Shown: positions 31,625 through 50,599, numbered from the stretch's first letter. The stretch is 64,000 nt of DNA from Metabacillus litoralis (GCF_007994985.1 NZ_VOQF01000018.1:1-64000); one strand, 5' to 3'. A program made the numbers and translations. Notes: a model not told the origin generated them from the letters alone.

Positions 31625-31873
31625 ATGTCTTATGAAAAAGTATCACAGGCAAACAAAATAATTGTTGGTACTAAGCAATCAGTGAAGGCTCTATTAAACA
31701 ATGAAGTTAGAGAGATCATCATTGCTGAAGATGCTGATTATCGAATTGTCCAAAAGATTATTCAAGCAGCAGAACAACAGCAAGTTCCTTTAACAAAGGT
31801 TACTTCTATGAAAGAGCTTGGTAAAGCTTGTGGAATTGAAGTTGGAGCTGCAGCTGTAGCTATAATACAGTAA
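31625..31873 (+). CDS. ybxF: L7Ae-family K-turn RNA-binding protein YbxF
   Basis: An 82-residue member of the L7Ae/L30e family, whose B. subtilis homologue binds kink-turns in RNA such as the SAM-I riboswitch and associates with ribosomes. The family core is visible in NKIIVGTKQSVKALLNNEVREIIIAEDAD and the C-terminal EVGAAAVAII. The start ATG follows ggaggatatagaatt. First gene of the str operon here. Confidence 0.92.
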   Translation: MSYEKVSQANKIIVGTKQSVKALLNNEVREIIIAEDADYRIVQKIIQAAEQQQVPLTKVTSMKELGKACGIEVGAAAVAIIQ

Positions 31874-31934
31874 AAACTGTTTTTGCAATTTATATATAAT
31901 ACATTGCAGAGACTTTGTTTTTGCCTAAATATGA

Positions 31935-32399
<465 letters not shown>

Positions 32400-32439
32400 T
32401 AATCAAATAGATTAAACTTAAATGAAGGGAGGACATAAC

Positions 32440-32910
32440 ATGCCACGTAAAGGTCCTGTTACGAAAAGAGATGTATTACCAGATCCACTTTACAATTCAA
32501 AGCTTGTTACACGTTTAGTAAACAGAATTATGATCGACGGAAAAAGAGGTAAAGCACAATCTGTACTTTACAATGCTTTCGATTTAATTAAAGAACGTTC
32601 AGGTAAGGATGCAATGGAAGTGTTTGAACAAGCACTTAAAAACATCATGCCAGTTCTTGAAGTTAAAGCACGTCGTGTTGGTGGTGCTAACTACCAAGTA
32701 CCTGTAGAAGTGCGTCCAGATCGTCGTACTACTTTAGGTCTTCGTTGGTTAGTAAACTACGCTCGTCTTCGTGGAGAAAAGACGATGGAAGAGCGTTTAG
32801 CTAACGAAATTCTTGATGCTGCTAACAATACTGGTGCAGCAGTTAAGAAACGTGAAGATACTCACAAAATGGCTGAAGCAAATAAAGCATTTGCTCACTA
32901 TCGTTGGTAG
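32440..32910 (+). CDS. rpsG: 30S ribosomal protein S7
   Basis: A 156-residue S7, the assembly initiator of the 30S head. The ATG at 32440 lies 7 bp after aagggagg; the in-frame ATG at 32422 has no binding site. The start [16 protein letters not shown] and the beta-hairpin [13 protein letters not shown] are typical. It is followed by fusA after 56 bp. Confidence 0.97.
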   Translation: MPRKGPVTKRDVLPDPLYNSKLVTRLVNRIMIDGKRGKAQSVLYNAFDLIKERSGKDAMEVFEQALKNIMPVLEVKARRVGGANYQVPVEVRPDRRTTLGLRWLVNYARLRGEKTMEERLANEILDAANNTGAAVKKREDTHKMAEANKAFAHYRW

Positions 32911-32966
32911 AATTAAACTTAAACTAAAACACAAAAAAATTCCAATTTGGAAGGAGAAATTACCCA

Positions 32967-35045
32967 ATGGCAAGAGAGTTCTCCTTAGAAAATACTCGTA
33001 ATATTGGTATCATGGCTCACATCGATGCTGGTAAAACAACTACAACTGAGCGTGTACTTTATTACACTGGTCGAATTCATAAAATCGGCGAAACTCATGA
33101 AGGTGCATCACAGATGGACTGGATGGAGCAAGAACAAGAGCGTGGAATCACGATCACTTCTGCTGCGACAACTGCGCAGTGGAAAGGTCACCGCGTAAAC
33201 ATCATCGATACACCAGGACACGTAGACTTCACTGTTGAAGTTGAACGTTCTTTACGTGTACTTGATGGTGCTGTAGCAGTACTTGATGCTCAATCAGGTG
33301 TTGAGCCTCAAACTGAAACAGTTTGGCGTCAAGCTACAACTTATGGAGTTCCACGTGTTGTGTTCGTTAATAAAATGGACAAAATCGGTGCGGATTTCTT
33401 ATATTCTGTAGGAACTATCCATGATCGTCTTCAAGCTAATGCTCACCCAATCCAATTACCGATTGGTGCTGAGGATCAATTTGAAGGAATCATCGATTTA
33501 GTAGAAATGAAAGCAACATTCTATGGTAATGATTTAGGTACTGATATCGTTGATAAAGAGATACCTGAAGAATACGTAGAACAAGCTAATGAATATCGTG
33601 AAAAGTTAGTTGAAGCAGTATCAGAACTAGACGAAGATCTAATGGAAAGATACCTTGGTGGAGAAGAAATCTCTAACGATGAGCTAAAAGCTGCAATTCG
33701 TAAAGGTACACTTAACGTAGAATTTTATCCAGTAATCTGTGGATCTGCATTCAAAAACAAAGGTGTTCAAAAAATGTTAGATGCAGTACTTGACTACCTT
33801 CCATCACCTCTTGATGTACCTGCAATTAAAGGTATTGTTCCTGAGACTGAAGAAGAAGTTATTCGTGAATCTAGCGATACTGCACCATTCTCTGCATTAG
33901 CTTTCAAAGTAATGACAGATCCTTATGTTGGTAAACTTACATTCTTCCGTGTTTACTCAGGTACTTTAAGTTCTGGATCATACATCCAAAACTCTACTAA
34001 AGGTAAGCGTGAGCGTGTAGGACGTATCCTTCAAATGCATGCAAATAGCCGTGAGGAGATTTCAGAAGTTCACTCAGGAGATATTGCTGCAGCTGTAGGT
34101 TTGAAAGATACAACTACTGGTGACACTCTATGTGATGACAAAAACCTTGTTATCTTAGAGTCTATGCAATTCCCTGAGCCAGTAATCCAACTTTCTGTTG
34201 AACCTAAATCTAAAGCAGACCAAGATAAAATGACAACTGCTTTAGTAAAACTTCAAGAAGAAGATCCAACATTCCGTGCACACACTGATGTTGAAACGGG
34301 TCAAACAATCATCGCAGGTATGGGTGAACTTCACTTAGATATCTTAGTTGATCGTATGAAACGTGAATTCAAAGTAGAAGCTAACGTTGGTGCTCCACAG
34401 GTTGCTTACCGTGAAACATTCCGTCAAGGAGCTAAAGTTGAAGGTAAGTTTGCTCGTCAATCTGGTGGACGTGGACAATTCGGACACGTTTGGATTGAAT
34501 TTGCACCTAACGAAGAAGGAAAAGGGTTTGAATTCGAAAACAAAATCGTTGGTGGAGTAGTTCCTCGTGAATACGTGCCTGCAGTTCAAGCTGGTCTTGA
34601 AGATGCAATGGGCAATGGAGTTCTTGCTGGATATCCATTAGTTGATGTTAAAGCTGCACTTGTTGATGGATCATACCATGATGTTGACTCAAGTGAGATG
34701 GCATTTAAAATCGCTGCTTCATTAGCACTTAAAAATGCAGTGTCAAAATGTAGCCCGGTAATTCTTGAGCCTGTTATGAAGGTTGAAGTTGTTATTCCAG
34801 AAGAATACATGGGAGATATCATGGGGGGAGTAACTTCTCGTCGTGGCCGTGTAGAAGGTATGGAAGCTCGTGGAAACGCACAAGTAGTTCGTGCAATGGT
34901 TCCACTTTCTGAAATGTTTGGATATGCTACTTCATTACGTTCTAACACTCAAGGTCGTGGAGTATTTACTATGAGCTTTGATCACTATGAAGAAGTGCCA
35001 AAATCGATTTCTGAAGAAATTATCAAAAAAAATAAAGGTGAGTAA
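32967..35045 (+). CDS. fusA: Elongation factor G
   Basis: A 692-residue translocase. The GTPase domain has G1 AHIDAGKTT from 17, G2 with [10 protein letters not shown]3 DTPGHVD and G4 NKMDK. Domains II to V follow, including the domain IV loop that enters the A site. Known fusidic-acid positions show no evident change by eye. Binding site aaggagaaa. Confidence 0.97.
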   Translation: MAREFSLENTRNIGIMAHIDAGKTTTTERVLYYTGRIHKIGETHEGASQMDWMEQEQERGITITSAATTAQWKGHRVNIIDTPGHVDFTVEVERSLRVLDGAVAVLDAQSGVEPQTETVWRQATTYGVPRVVFVNKMDKIGADFLYSVGTIHDRLQANAHPIQLPIGAEDQFEGIIDLVEMKATFYGNDLGTDIVDKEIPEEYVEQANEYREKLVEAVSELDEDLMERYLGGEEISNDELKAAIRKGTLNVEFYPVICGSAFKNKGVQKMLDAVLDYLPSPLDVPAIKGIVPETEEEVIRESSDTAPFSALAFKVMTDPYVGKLTFFRVYSGTLSSGSYIQNSTKGKRERVGRILQMHANSREEISEVHSGDIAAAVGLKDTTTGDTLCDDKNLVILESMQFPEPVIQLSVEPKSKADQDKMTTALVKLQEEDPTFRAHTDVETGQTIIAGMGELHLDILVDRMKREFKVEANVGAPQVAYRETFRQGAKVEGKFARQSGGRGQFGHVWIEFAPNEEGKGFEFENKIVGGVVPREYVPAVQAGLEDAMGNGVLAGYPLVDVKAALVDGSYHDVDSSEMAFKIAASLALKNAVSKCSPVILEPVMKVEVVIPEEYMGDIMGGVTSRRGRVEGMEARGNAQVVRAMVPLSEMFGYATSLRSNTQGRGVFTMSFDHYEEVPKSISEEIIKKNKGE

Positions 35046-35087
35046 TTGATTTTACCCCCTTTAATGAAGTATAACTACTTATGTGAG

Positions 35088-35116
35088 AACAGAGAGTGAA
35101 GAATTCACTTTCTGTT
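35088..35116 (+). other. Hairpin between fusA and tuf
   Basis: aacagagagtgaa pairs with ttcactttctgtt (one wobble) around the central GAATTC. No T-run follows, so it is probably an mRNA-processing or stability element that lets tuf be expressed more than fusA, rather than a terminator (inference). Confidence 0.5.
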
Positions 35117-35162
35117 ACATATATCTTAAAACTATAATTAAAACTCTGAGGAGGTTTTTAGA

Positions 35163-36353
35163 ATGGGTAAAGAAAAATTCGACCGTTCCAAAACGCATGC
35201 TAATATTGGTACAATTGGTCACGTTGACCATGGTAAAACAACTTTAACAGCAGCAATCACAACTGTACTTGCAAAACGCAGTGGTAAAGGTGCAGCTATG
35301 GCATATGATATGATCGACGCAGCTCCAGAAGAACGTGAGCGTGGAATCACTATTTCAACTGCACACGTTGAGTATGAAACTGACACTCGTCACTATGCAC
35401 ACGTAGATTGCCCAGGACATGCTGACTATGTTAAAAACATGATCACTGGTGCAGCACAAATGGATGGCGGTATCTTAGTAGTATCTGCTGCTGATGGCCC
35501 AATGCCACAAACTCGTGAGCACATCCTTTTATCTCGTCAAGTAGGTGTTCCTTACCTTGTTGTATTCTTAAACAAATGTGACATGGTTGATGACGAAGAA
35601 TTATTAGAATTAGTAGAAATGGAAGTTCGTGACTTGCTTTCTGAGTACGATTTCCCTGGTGATGATGTTCCTGTAATTAAAGGTTCTGCTCTTAAAGCAC
35701 TTGAAGGAGAAGCTGATTGGGAAGAAAGAATCGTTGAACTAATGAACGCAGTTGACGAATATATCCCAACTCCAGAACGTGACATTGAGAAACCATTCAT
35801 GATGCCGGTTGAGGATGTATTCTCAATCACTGGTCGTGGAACAGTTGCTACAGGTCGTGTTGAGCGTGGACAAGTTAAAGTTGGTGACGTAATCGATATC
35901 ATCGGTTTAACTGAAGAACCAAAATCAACTACTGTAACAGGTGTTGAAATGTTCCGTAAACTTCTTGATTATGCTGAAGCAGGAGATAACATTGGTGCAC
36001 TTCTTCGTGGAGTTGCTCGTGATGATATCCAACGTGGTCAAGTACTTGCTAAACCAGGTACTATCACACCACACACTAACTTCAAAGCAGAAATCTATGT
36101 ATTATCTAAAGAAGAGGGTGGACGTCACACTCCATTCTTCACTAACTACCGTCCTCAGTTCTACTTCCGTACAACTGATGTAACTGGTATCTGCCAACTT
36201 CCTGAAGGCGTAGAAATGGTTATGCCGGGAGATAACGTAGAAATGACAGTTGAGCTTATCGCTCCAATCGCGATTGAAGAAGGTACTAAATTCTCAATCC
36301 GTGAAGGTGGACGTACAGTAGGCGCTGGCGTAGTTGCTTCTATCCAAAAATAA
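35163..36353 (+). CDS. tuf: Elongation factor Tu
   Basis: A 396-residue EF-Tu delivering aminoacyl-tRNA. G1 GHVDHGKT at 19-26 (K25), G3 DCPGHADY and G4 NKCD are intact, as are the domain II and III beta-barrels. Strong binding site gaggaggttttt. A terminator at 36378-36409 ends the str operon. Confidence 0.98.
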   Translation: MGKEKFDRSKTHANIGTIGHVDHGKTTLTAAITTVLAKRSGKGAAMAYDMIDAAPEERERGITISTAHVEYETDTRHYAHVDCPGHADYVKNMITGAAQMDGGILVVSAADGPMPQTREHILLSRQVGVPYLVVFLNKCDMVDDEELLELVEMEVRDLLSEYDFPGDDVPVIKGSALKALEGEADWEERIVELMNAVDEYIPTPERDIEKPFMMPVEDVFSITGRGTVATGRVERGQVKVGDVIDIIGLTEEPKSTTVTGVEMFRKLLDYAEAGDNIGALLRGVARDDIQRGQVLAKPGTITPHTNFKAEIYVLSKEEGGRHTPFFTNYRPQFYFRTTDVTGICQLPEGVEMVMPGDNVEMTVELIAPIAIEEGTKFSIREGGRTVGAGVVASIQK

Positions 36354-36377
36354 TAAACCTTCTATTATATAGAAGAT

Positions 36378-36409
36378 AAAAGCGAGCATATCGATGCTCG
36401 CTTTTTTTT
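36378..36409 (+). terminator. Terminator after tuf
   Basis: aaaagcgagcat pairs with atgctcgctttt across a short loop, followed by a run of eight T. Confidence 0.88.
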
Positions 36410-36793
36410 GTGCCGAAATTATTGATAATAGTTACTATTCAACTAAAAATGAATTAAGCACATATGGTTAATGATAAGGCTAATAGCAATAAATAGTTCT
36501 AATCCTTAAATTTTTCTTCTATATGTATAGTCTTCATAGAGGCTTCTTAAAAAACTGCTTTATTAATTAAAAGACTACCTTAGTGCTTAATGTTGATTAT
36601 TAAATGAAAATCAACAACAAAGTTTAACAGAGCCACTTAAAAAATAGACAAAATCCAAAGTAAGTATTCTATTAAAGATTTTTTGTAATTGTCTTTATGA
36701 TGGGTTATCTATAATTTTATATTAAACAATGCTCTCTTCATTATCAGAATAAACTTTCTTTATAGTTAGAAATATAAACCACATAGACTATTG
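36410..36793. other. Gene-free spacer between tuf and the S10 promoters
   Basis: About 380 bp of very AT-rich DNA with no supported frame on either strand. In B. subtilis a separate gene (ybaC) lies here; no trace of it was recognised. Confidence 0.45.
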
Positions 36794-36822
36794 TTGATAT
36801 TATTATACAATGTATGTATAAT
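36794..36822 (+). promoter_or_regulatory. S10 operon promoter, upstream copy
   Basis: TTGATA (36794-36799) and a perfect TATAAT (36817-36822) with 17-bp spacing. It lies 71 bp before a second promoter of the same quality. Confidence 0.65.
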
Positions 36823-36864
36823 AGTAAAAGTGCTCAAGAATATTAATAATTTATTAATTAGCTC

Positions 36865-36893
36865 TTGCATATAACATCAGTTTTTTGTATAAT
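36865..36893 (+). promoter_or_regulatory. S10 operon promoter, downstream copy
   Basis: TTGCAT (36865-36870) and a perfect TATAAT (36888-36893) with 17-bp spacing. The start site would be near 36900, giving an approximately 128-nt leader to rpsJ. Confidence 0.7.
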
Positions 36894-36895
36894 AG

Positions 36896-37336
<441 letters not shown>

Positions 37337-37379
37337 TTTTAAAAAATAAATTAATTAATATTAATAGGAGGTGTGACTC

Positions 37380-38009
37380 ATGACCAAAGGAATCTTAGGA
37401 AGAAAAATAGGTATGACGCAAGTATTTGCTGAAAATGGTGATTTAATTCCGGTAACTGTAATCGAAGCTACTCCGAACGTTGTACTTCAAAAGAAATCTG
37501 TTGATACTGATGGATACACAGCAGTTCAATTAGGATTTGAAGACAAGCGTGAGAAGTTATCTAACAAACCAGAAAAAGGCCATGTAGCAAAAGCAAATAC
37601 TGCACCTAAGCGCTTCGTTAAAGAACTTCGTGAAGCTAGCTTAGAGCAATACGAAGTTGGTCAAGAAGTCAAAGTTGATATATTCACTGCTGGTGAAACA
37701 GTTGATGTAACAGGAGTATCTAAAGGGAAAGGTTTCCAAGGCTCTATCAAGCGCCACAACCAATCTCGTGGACCTATGTCTCATGGTTCTCGTTACCATC
37801 GTCGTCCAGGTTCAATGGGACCTGTAGCACCAAACCGTGTATTTAAAAACAAACTTTTACCTGGTCGTATGGGTGGAGAACGTATTACTGTTCAAAACTT
37901 AGAAATCGTTAAAGTAGATGCAGAACGCAATCTATTATTAATTAAAGGTAATGTACCTGGGCCAAGAAAAGCTCTTATTACTGTGAAAAGCGCAGTAAAA
38001 TCTAAATAA
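37380..38009 (+). CDS. rplC: 50S ribosomal protein L3
   Basis: A 209-residue L3 that contacts the peptidyl-transferase region of 23S rRNA. It starts [16 protein letters not shown] behind ataggaggtgtg. The long extension carrying [13 protein letters not shown] and the glutamine-glycine-rich [12 protein letters not shown] loop is typical. It lies 43 bp after rpsJ. Confidence 0.97.
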   Translation: MTKGILGRKIGMTQVFAENGDLIPVTVIEATPNVVLQKKSVDTDGYTAVQLGFEDKREKLSNKPEKGHVAKANTAPKRFVKELREASLEQYEVGQEVKVDIFTAGETVDVTGVSKGKGFQGSIKRHNQSRGPMSHGSRYHRRPGSMGPVAPNRVFKNKLLPGRMGGERITVQNLEIVKVDAERNLLLIKGNVPGPRKALITVKSAVKSK

Positions 38010-38036
38010 TTTCAGTAGGAAAGGAGGAATTGGGTA

Positions 38037-38660
38037 ATGCCTAAAGTAGCATTATTAAACCAAACTGGATCAAACGTTGGAGAAATCGAACTTAATGATT
38101 CTGTATTTGGTATCGAACCTAATCAGCATGTATTATTTGATGCGGTTATCATGCAAAGAGCTTCCTTACGTCAAGGAACTCATAAAGTAAAAGGACGTTC
38201 TGAAGTAGCAGGCGGAGGACGCAAACCTTGGCGTCAAAAAGGAACTGGTCGTGCTCGTCAAGGATCAATCCGTTCGCCACAATGGCGCGGTGGTGGTATC
38301 GTATTCGGACCAACTCCACGTTCATATGCATATAAATTACCTAAAAAAGTTCGCCGCTTAGCGATTAAATCAGCTTTATCATCTAAAGTAATTGACAACA
38401 GTATCGTTGTATTAGAGGACTTAGCGCTTAATGCACCTAAAACGAAAGAAATGTCTTCAGTATTAAAAGGACTTTCTGTAGAGAAGAAAGCATTAATCGT
38501 AACAGCTGACAATAACGAAAATGTTGCATTATCAGCACGTAACATCCCTGGAGTAACAGTAGTAACTGCAGATGGTGTAAATGTTCTTGATGTACTTAAC
38601 CATGATAAACTTATTATGACGAAAGCTGCAGTGCAAAAAGTAGAGGAGGTGCTTGCGTAA
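38037..38660 (+). CDS. rplD: 50S ribosomal protein L4
   Basis: A 207-residue L4. The long loop (about 45-95, [22 protein letters not shown]) reaches into the nascent-peptide exit tunnel. It starts 27 bp after rplC behind aaaggaggaatt; its stop overlaps the rplW start by 1 bp. In gamma-proteobacteria L4 represses the S10 operon; this is not established for Bacillus. Confidence 0.97.
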   Translation: MPKVALLNQTGSNVGEIELNDSVFGIEPNQHVLFDAVIMQRASLRQGTHKVKGRSEVAGGGRKPWRQKGTGRARQGSIRSPQWRGGGIVFGPTPRSYAYKLPKKVRRLAIKSALSSKVIDNSIVVLEDLALNAPKTKEMSSVLKGLSVEKKALIVTADNNENVALSARNIPGVTVVTADGVNVLDVLNHDKLIMTKAAVQKVEEVLA

Positions 38661-38947
38661 TGAAAGATCCTCGTGATATTATTAAGCGCCCCGTTATCAC
38701 TGAACGTTCAACTGATCTTATGACTGAGAAAAAATATACTTTTGAAGTAGATGTTAGAGCTAATAAAACTGAAGTTAAAGATGCGATCGAATCGATCTTT
38801 GGTGTGAAAGTTGAAAAAGTTAACATCATGAACTATAAAGGTAAATTTAAACGTGTAGGTCGTTACAGCGGTTTAACTAACCGTCGACGCAAAGCAATCA
38901 TTAAGCTTGCTGCGGATAGCAAAGAAATCGAATTATTTGAAGTATAA
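38660..38947 (+). CDS. rplW: 50S ribosomal protein L23
   Basis: A 95-residue L23 at the exit tunnel, docking site for trigger factor and SRP. It starts [17 protein letters not shown], overlapping rplD by one base, with gtagaggaggtg inside rplD as its binding site. Length and motifs ([17 protein letters not shown]) are normal. Confidence 0.97.
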   Translation: MKDPRDIIKRPVITERSTDLMTEKKYTFEVDVRANKTEVKDAIESIFGVKVEKVNIMNYKGKFKRVGRYSGLTNRRRKAIIKLAADSKEIELFEV

Positions 38948-38957
38948 ATTCTAATAG

Positions 38958-39806
<849 letters not shown>

Positions 39807-39816
39807 CGTGGTTGAA

Positions 39817-39848
39817 CTACGGTTCATTCGAACCGTAGCGCGATCGCG
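39817..39848 (+). other. Hairpin plus palindrome between rplB and rpsS
   Basis: CTACGGTTC and GAACCGTAG (39817-39838) form a perfect 9-bp stem with loop ATTC, directly followed by the 10-bp palindrome CGCGATCGCG (39839-39848). No T-run follows. It is GC-rich in an AT-rich operon and could act in RNA processing. Confidence 0.6.
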
Positions 39849-39863
39849 AAGGGAGGTACAATC

Positions 39864-40142
39864 ATGGGCCGTAGCTTAAAAAAAGGACCATTCGTGGATG
39901 AACATTTAATAAGCAAAGTTGAAAAATTGAATGAAACTGAAAAGAAGCAAGTAATTAAAACTTGGTCTCGTCGTTCTACAATTTTCCCACAATTCATTGG
40001 TCATACAATTGCAGTTTATGATGGTCGTAAACATGTTCCTGTATATGTAACTGAGGACATGGTAGGACACAAACTTGGTGAGTTTGCACCTACACGTACG
40101 TACAAAGGTCATGCAAATGACGATAAAAAAACAAGACGTTAA
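39864..40142 (+). CDS. rpsS: 30S ribosomal protein S19
   Basis: A 92-residue S19 of the 30S head, contacting S13 and the subunit bridge. It starts [15 protein letters not shown] behind gaagggaggtac; core motif [31 protein letters not shown] is intact. It lies 57 bp after rplB, across the hairpin described separately, and 18 bp before rplV. Confidence 0.97.
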   Translation: MGRSLKKGPFVDEHLISKVEKLNETEKKQVIKTWSRRSTIFPQFIGHTIAVYDGRKHVPVYVTEDMVGHKLGEFAPTRTYKGHANDDKKTRR

Positions 40143-40160
40143 TGAGAGGAGGCATATTAC

Positions 40161-40505
40161 ATGCAACAATCTAAAGCTGTCGCAAGAACAGTACGCATTG
40201 CTCCTCGTAAAGCTCGTTTAGTTTTAGATCTTATTCGAGGTAAGCAAGTAGGCGAAGCAGTAGCGATTTTAACACATACGCCAAAGGCTGCTTCTCCAAT
40301 CATAGAGAAAGTTTTAAAATCTGCAGTGGCAAACGCTGAGCATAACTATGAAATGGACATTAATAGCTTAGTTGTAACTGAAGCTTTTGCTAATGAAGGT
40401 CCAACTCTTAAACGTTTCCGCCCACGTGCTATGGGTCGTGCAAGTGCAATTAACAAGCGCACAAGTCACATCACAATCATCTTAACAGAAAAGAAGGAGG
40501 GATAA
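40161..40505 (+). CDS. rplV: 50S ribosomal protein L22
   Basis: A 114-residue L22 lining the exit tunnel. It starts [20 protein letters not shown]; the beta-hairpin that reaches the tunnel constriction ([15 protein letters not shown], near 80-95) shows no macrolide-type insertion or deletion. Binding site agaggaggcat. Ends 3 bp before rpsC. Confidence 0.97.
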   Translation: MQQSKAVARTVRIAPRKARLVLDLIRGKQVGEAVAILTHTPKAASPIIEKVLKSAVANAEHNYEMDINSLVVTEAFANEGPTLKRFRPRAMGRASAINKRTSHITIILTEKKEG

Positions 40506-40508
40506 ACT

Positions 40509-41794
<1,286 letters not shown>

Positions 41795-41814
41795 TAAGAG
41801 AGGAGGTTTACCGA

Positions 41815-42078
41815 ATGAGTGATCGTAACCAACGTAAAGTGTATACTGGTCGTGTTGTTTCTGACAAAATGGATAAGACAATTACAGTTCTTGTAGAAAC
41901 TTATAAAACACACTCACTATACGGCAAACGTGTAAAATACTCTAAAAAATTCAAAGCACATGATGAAAACAACCAAGCAAAAACTGGTGATATCGTAAGA
42001 GTAATGGAAACTCGTCCATTATCAGCTACTAAGCGTTTCCGTCTAGTAGAAATCGTTGAAGAAGCTATTATCATTTAA
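41815..42078 (+). CDS. rpsQ: 30S ribosomal protein S17
   Basis: An 87-residue OB-fold protein binding 16S rRNA helix 11. It starts [22 protein letters not shown] behind gagaggaggttta, 20 bp after rpmC. Motif [19 protein letters not shown] is typical. Confidence 0.97.
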   Translation: MSDRNQRKVYTGRVVSDKMDKTITVLVETYKTHSLYGKRVKYSKKFKAHDENNQAKTGDIVRVMETRPLSATKRFRLVEIVEEAIII

Positions 42079-42117
42079 TTTTGTTCGGATAGTTAATTCC
42101 GAAGGGAGGTAACATAA

Positions 42118-42486
<369 letters not shown>

Positions 42487-42521
42487 TAAATATTATTGCG
42501 TTACTAAGGAGGTGCGACAGG

Positions 42522-42833
42522 ATGCATGTCAAAAAAGGTGATAAAGTAATGGTTATCTCTGGTAAGGATAAAGGAAAACAAGGTGTAATACTTGCTTCTT
42601 ATCCTAAAAAAGATCGTGTACTTGTAGAAGGTATTAATATAGTGAAGAAACACTCTAAACCTTCTCAAGCTAATCCACAAGGTGGAATCTTAAGCCAAGA
42701 GGCACCTATCCATGTATCAAATGTTATGCCACTTGATCCAAAATCAGGTGAGCCGACTCGTGTTGGTTCTAAAGTGGTAGACGGTAAAAAGGTACGTGTA
42801 GCTAAAAAATCTGGTGAAACTTTAGATAAATAG
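42522..42833 (+). CDS. rplX: 50S ribosomal protein L24
   Basis: A 103-residue KOW-domain protein that starts 50S assembly. It begins [19 protein letters not shown], the KOW core, behind ctaaggaggtgcg. The C-terminal [15 protein letters not shown] is typical. It lies 35 bp after rplN. Confidence 0.97.
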   Translation: MHVKKGDKVMVISGKDKGKQGVILASYPKKDRVLVEGINIVKKHSKPSQANPQGGILSQEAPIHVSNVMPLDPKSGEPTRVGSKVVDGKKVRVAKKSGETLDK

Positions 42834-42857
42834 TAAATCAGGAAGGGAGGTATTTGT

Positions 42858-43397
42858 ATGAACCGCCTTAAAGAAAAGTATCAAAATGAAATTACGCCTG
42901 CATTAGTGAAGAAGTTCTCTTATAAATCAGTTATGCAAGCTCCTAAATTAGATAAAATCGTAATCAACATGGGTGTTGGTGATGCAGTTTCAAACTCTAA
43001 ATCATTAGATGTTGCTGTTGAAGAGTTAACTCAAATCACTGGTCAAAAACCAGTTGTTACTAAAGCAAAAAAATCAATCGCTGGTTTCCGTCTTCGTGAA
43101 GGTATGCCAATCGGTGCAAAAGTTACATTACGCGGTGAGCGTATGTACCAATTCTTAGATAAGTTAATCGCTGTTTCATTACCACGTGTACGTGATTTCC
43201 GTGGAGTATCAAAGAAATCATTTGACGGTCGCGGTAACTACACATTAGGTGTTAAAGAGCAATTAATCTTCCCTGAGATTGATTATGATAAAGTAAACAA
43301 AGTTCGTGGTATGGATATCGTTATTGTTACAACTGCGAATACTGATGAAGAAGCACGTGAACTATTAACACAGTTCGGAATGCCGTTTCAAAAATAA
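42858..43397 (+). CDS. rplE: 50S ribosomal protein L5
   Basis: A 179-residue L5 that binds 5S rRNA and contacts P-site tRNA. It starts [20 protein letters not shown] behind ggaagggaggta. Conserved segments include [21 protein letters not shown] and [20 protein letters not shown]. Normal length. Confidence 0.97.
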   Translation: MNRLKEKYQNEITPALVKKFSYKSVMQAPKLDKIVINMGVGDAVSNSKSLDVAVEELTQITGQKPVVTKAKKSIAGFRLREGMPIGAKVTLRGERMYQFLDKLIAVSLPRVRDFRGVSKKSFDGRGNYTLGVKEQLIFPEIDYDKVNKVRGMDIVIVTTANTDEEARELLTQFGMPFQK

Positions 43398-43404
43398 TCG
43401 CTAA

Positions 43405-44038
<634 letters not shown>

Positions 44039-44067
44039 AAAGTTCAAAATGAATGGAGGTGTAATGA

Positions 44068-44607
44068 ATGTCTCGTATTGGTAAAAAACTACTTGAAATC
44101 CCTGCTGGTGTTACTATTGATATCGCTGAAGATAACACAGTAACAGTTAAAGGTGCTAAAGGGGAATTAACTCGTACATTCAACCCTGATATGAAAATCT
44201 CTATCGAAGAGAATATTTTAACAGTATCTCGTCCTTCAGATGCGAAAGAACACCGTGCTCTTCACGGTACTACTCGTAGCTTACTAGGTAACATGGTAGA
44301 AGGCGTTTCTAAAGGATTTGAAAGAGGATTAGAGCTTATCGGTGTCGGTTACCGTGCTTCTAAATCTGGCGATAAATTAATTCTTAACGTTGGTTACTCT
44401 CACCCTGTTGAGATCACACCAGAAACTGGTATCGAAATTGAAGTACCAACTCAAACAAAAGTACTTGTTAAAGGTACTGATAAAGAACGCGTAGGTGCTA
44501 TTGCTGCAAATATCCGTGACGTTCGTCCACCAGAGCCTTACAAAGGTAAAGGTATACGCTATGAAGGCGAACATGTTCGTCGTAAAGAGGGTAAAACTGC
44601 GAAGTAA
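44068..44607 (+). CDS. rplF: 50S ribosomal protein L6
   Basis: A 179-residue L6 near the sarcin-ricin loop, made of two similar domains. It starts [15 protein letters not shown] behind atggaggtgtaa. The conserved C-terminal segment [24 protein letters not shown] is present. Followed by rplR after 33 bp. Confidence 0.97.
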   Translation: MSRIGKKLLEIPAGVTIDIAEDNTVTVKGAKGELTRTFNPDMKISIEENILTVSRPSDAKEHRALHGTTRSLLGNMVEGVSKGFERGLELIGVGYRASKSGDKLILNVGYSHPVEITPETGIEIEVPTQTKVLVKGTDKERVGAIAANIRDVRPPEPYKGKGIRYEGEHVRRKEGKTAK

Positions 44608-44640
44608 TATCGCTTAGATGATAAGAAAGGAGTGACCTAA

Positions 44641-45003
44641 ATGATTACTAAGGCTGATAAAAATGCTGTACGTAAAAAAAGACATGCACGTGTTCGTTCT
44701 AAACTTACTGGTACAACAACACGTCCACGTCTAAACGTATATCGTTCAAACCAACACATTTACGCTCAAGTAATTGATGATACTAACTCAGTTACTCTAG
44801 TAAGTGCTTCTACATTAGAAAAAGATTATAATCTTGATTCTAAGAGCAATGTTGAAGCAGCGCAAAAAATTGGTGAATTAGTAGCAAAACGTGCTATTGA
44901 AAAAGGTGTTAAATCTGTCGTTTTTGATCGCGGTGGATACTTATATCATGGTCGTATTAAGGCTCTAGCTGAAGCTGCTCGCGAGGCTGGACTTGAATTT
45001 TAA
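44641..45003 (+). CDS. rplR: 50S ribosomal protein L18
   Basis: A 120-residue L18 that binds 5S rRNA along with L5. It starts [19 protein letters not shown]; the basic N-terminus contacts RNA and the core ends with [23 protein letters not shown]. Binding site aaaggagtga. Complete 5S genes must lie outside this window, since only fragments are seen here. Confidence 0.97.
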   Translation: MITKADKNAVRKKRHARVRSKLTGTTTRPRLNVYRSNQHIYAQVIDDTNSVTLVSASTLEKDYNLDSKSNVEAAQKIGELVAKRAIEKGVKSVVFDRGGYLYHGRIKALAEAAREAGLEF

Positions 45004-45023
45004 TCGCAAAAGGAGGGACATAA

Positions 45024-45527
<504 letters not shown>

Positions 45528-45539
45528 GGAGGGAACAAG

Positions 45540-45722
45540 ATGGCGAATAAGTTAGAAATTACCCTCACTCGCAGTGTGATTGGTCGTCCTGAAGATCAAC
45601 GAGTTACTGTTAAAACACTTGGACTAAAAAAGTTACACCAAACTGTAGTTCAAGAAGATAATCCTGCGATTCGCGGTATGATTAATAAAGTTGCTCACTT
45701 AGTTACAGTTAAAGAACAATAA
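45540..45722 (+). CDS. rpmD: 50S ribosomal protein L30
   Basis: A 60-residue L30, a small alpha/beta protein of the 50S. It starts [21 protein letters not shown] behind gataaggaggga, 12 bp after rpsE. The core [25 protein letters not shown] is typical. Confidence 0.96.
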   Translation: MANKLEITLTRSVIGRPEDQRVTVKTLGLKKLHQTVVQEDNPAIRGMINKVAHLVTVKEQ

Positions 45723-45753
45723 AAGAAACATCAATATATAAGGAGGTGTCCCG

Positions 45754-46193
45754 ATGAAACTTCATGAGTTGAAACCTGCAGAAGGATCACGTAAAACACG
45801 TAACCGTGTTGGTCGTGGTATTGGTTCTGGTAATGGTAAGACAGCTGGTAAAGGTCATAAAGGACAAAATGCTCGTTCTGGTGGTGGAGTTCGTCCTGGA
45901 TTCGAAGGTGGTCAAACTCCTTTATTCCAACGCTTACCTAAACGTGGTTTTACGAACATTAACCGCAAGGACTTTGCAATTGTTAACCTTGAGACTCTTA
46001 ATCGTTTTGAAGATGGTACTGAGGTTACTCCAGAACTTTTACTTGAAACAGGTGTTGTTAGCAATGTAAAATCTGGTGTGAAAATCCTAGGTAATGGTCA
46101 ATTAGAGAGAAAACTTACTGTAAAAGCTAACAAGTTCTCTGCTTCTGCTAAAGAAGCTATTGAAACTGCTGGCGGTTCAGTTGAGGTGATCTA

Positions 46194-46194
<1 letters not shown>
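45754..46194 (+). CDS. rplO: 50S ribosomal protein L15
   Basis: A 146-residue L15, a late assembly protein. It starts [20 protein letters not shown]; the glycine- and lysine-rich N-terminal half ([20 protein letters not shown]) threads into 23S rRNA. Binding site ataaggaggtgtc. Its stop codon overlaps the secY start by 1 bp. Confidence 0.97.
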
Positions 46195-48945
<2,751 letters not shown>

Positions 48946-49250
48946 ATGAAGGTGACATTGCTTAAACGAACCGAATTTCGATTCCAGGTGTGTTACAGCT
49001 TGTGTCTAGCATATTATTGGGTTAGCTAAGAAGTATACGCCAGATTGATAAGGAATTCGTTAATAGCTGATGGAGAAAAGTAATATAAAGATCTCCAATT
49101 AGAAAGATGTTCATCATCAAGAATTCTTTTATAGCGTATCTCCGGAAGTTCAGAACAGTATAATGTAAGCAGGTCGTGTGACAATTAGGAATTTATCTCT
49201 TAAGTTTGTCTATGAGCAAGTTACTGATTTGATGAAGGGAGAACAGTTCA
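48946..49250 (+). pseudogene. Decayed KOW-domain (YbzG-like) RNA-binding protein gene
   Basis: No intact frame, but consecutive family-like pieces can be read in shifting + frames: PGVLQLVSSILLG at 48984-49022, IRQIDKEFV at 49035-49061, LIADGEK then a stop at 49060-49083, and FFYSVSPEVQNSIM, stop, AGRVT at 49124-49183, with [15 protein letters not shown] running to the infA start. As I recall the Bacillus KOW protein between map and infA, it has a similar VLIADGEKRK core and a VSPEVQ...GRVTNGKLR end. At least two frameshifts and several stops show it is dead. Confidence 0.75.
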
Positions 49251-49469
49251 ATGGCGAAAGACGATGTAATTGAAGTAGAAGGAACTGTTATTGAAACATT
49301 ACCAAATGCAATGTTTAAAGTAGAACTAGAGAACGGTCATACAGTTTTAGCACATGTATCTGGAAAGATACGTATGCATTTCATCCGTATTTTACCTGGA
49401 GACAAAGTTACGGTAGAATTATCTCCATATGATTTAACTCGTGGCAGAATTACGTACCGTTTTAAATAA
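49251..49469 (+). CDS. infA: Translation initiation factor IF-1
   Basis: A 72-residue OB-fold factor that binds the 30S A site. It starts [21 protein letters not shown] behind tgaagggagaac; the core [20 protein letters not shown] and the C-terminal RGRITYRFK are intact. Its binding site lies in the remains of the decayed KOW gene, so that DNA is still needed for infA translation. Confidence 0.97.
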   Translation: MAKDDVIEVEGTVIETLPNAMFKVELENGHTVLAHVSGKIRMHFIRILPGDKVTVELSPYDLTRGRITYRFK

Positions 49470-49489
49470 TTAGCACTCCGTACTACTAA

Positions 49490-49618
<129 letters not shown>

Positions 49619-49625
49619 TCTATAA

Positions 49626-50006
<381 letters not shown>

Positions 50007-50023
50007 TTAAAAAGGGAGGTTAG

Positions 50024-50419
<396 letters not shown>

Positions 50420-50599
50420 ATTTTCTGTATAGATTTTGTATCCCTGTCAATAATGGGTTATGATACAGTATATAAGTTCTAGCAGAATCACTTAGTTGTT
50501 GTGCACATTCGGGAACTTTTGAATGGGGAATTTCGGTTAGACTCTTAATCAAACTCTATGTCTAGCCGGGGTTTCGACGTTTTGAAGGAGGGTTTATAG

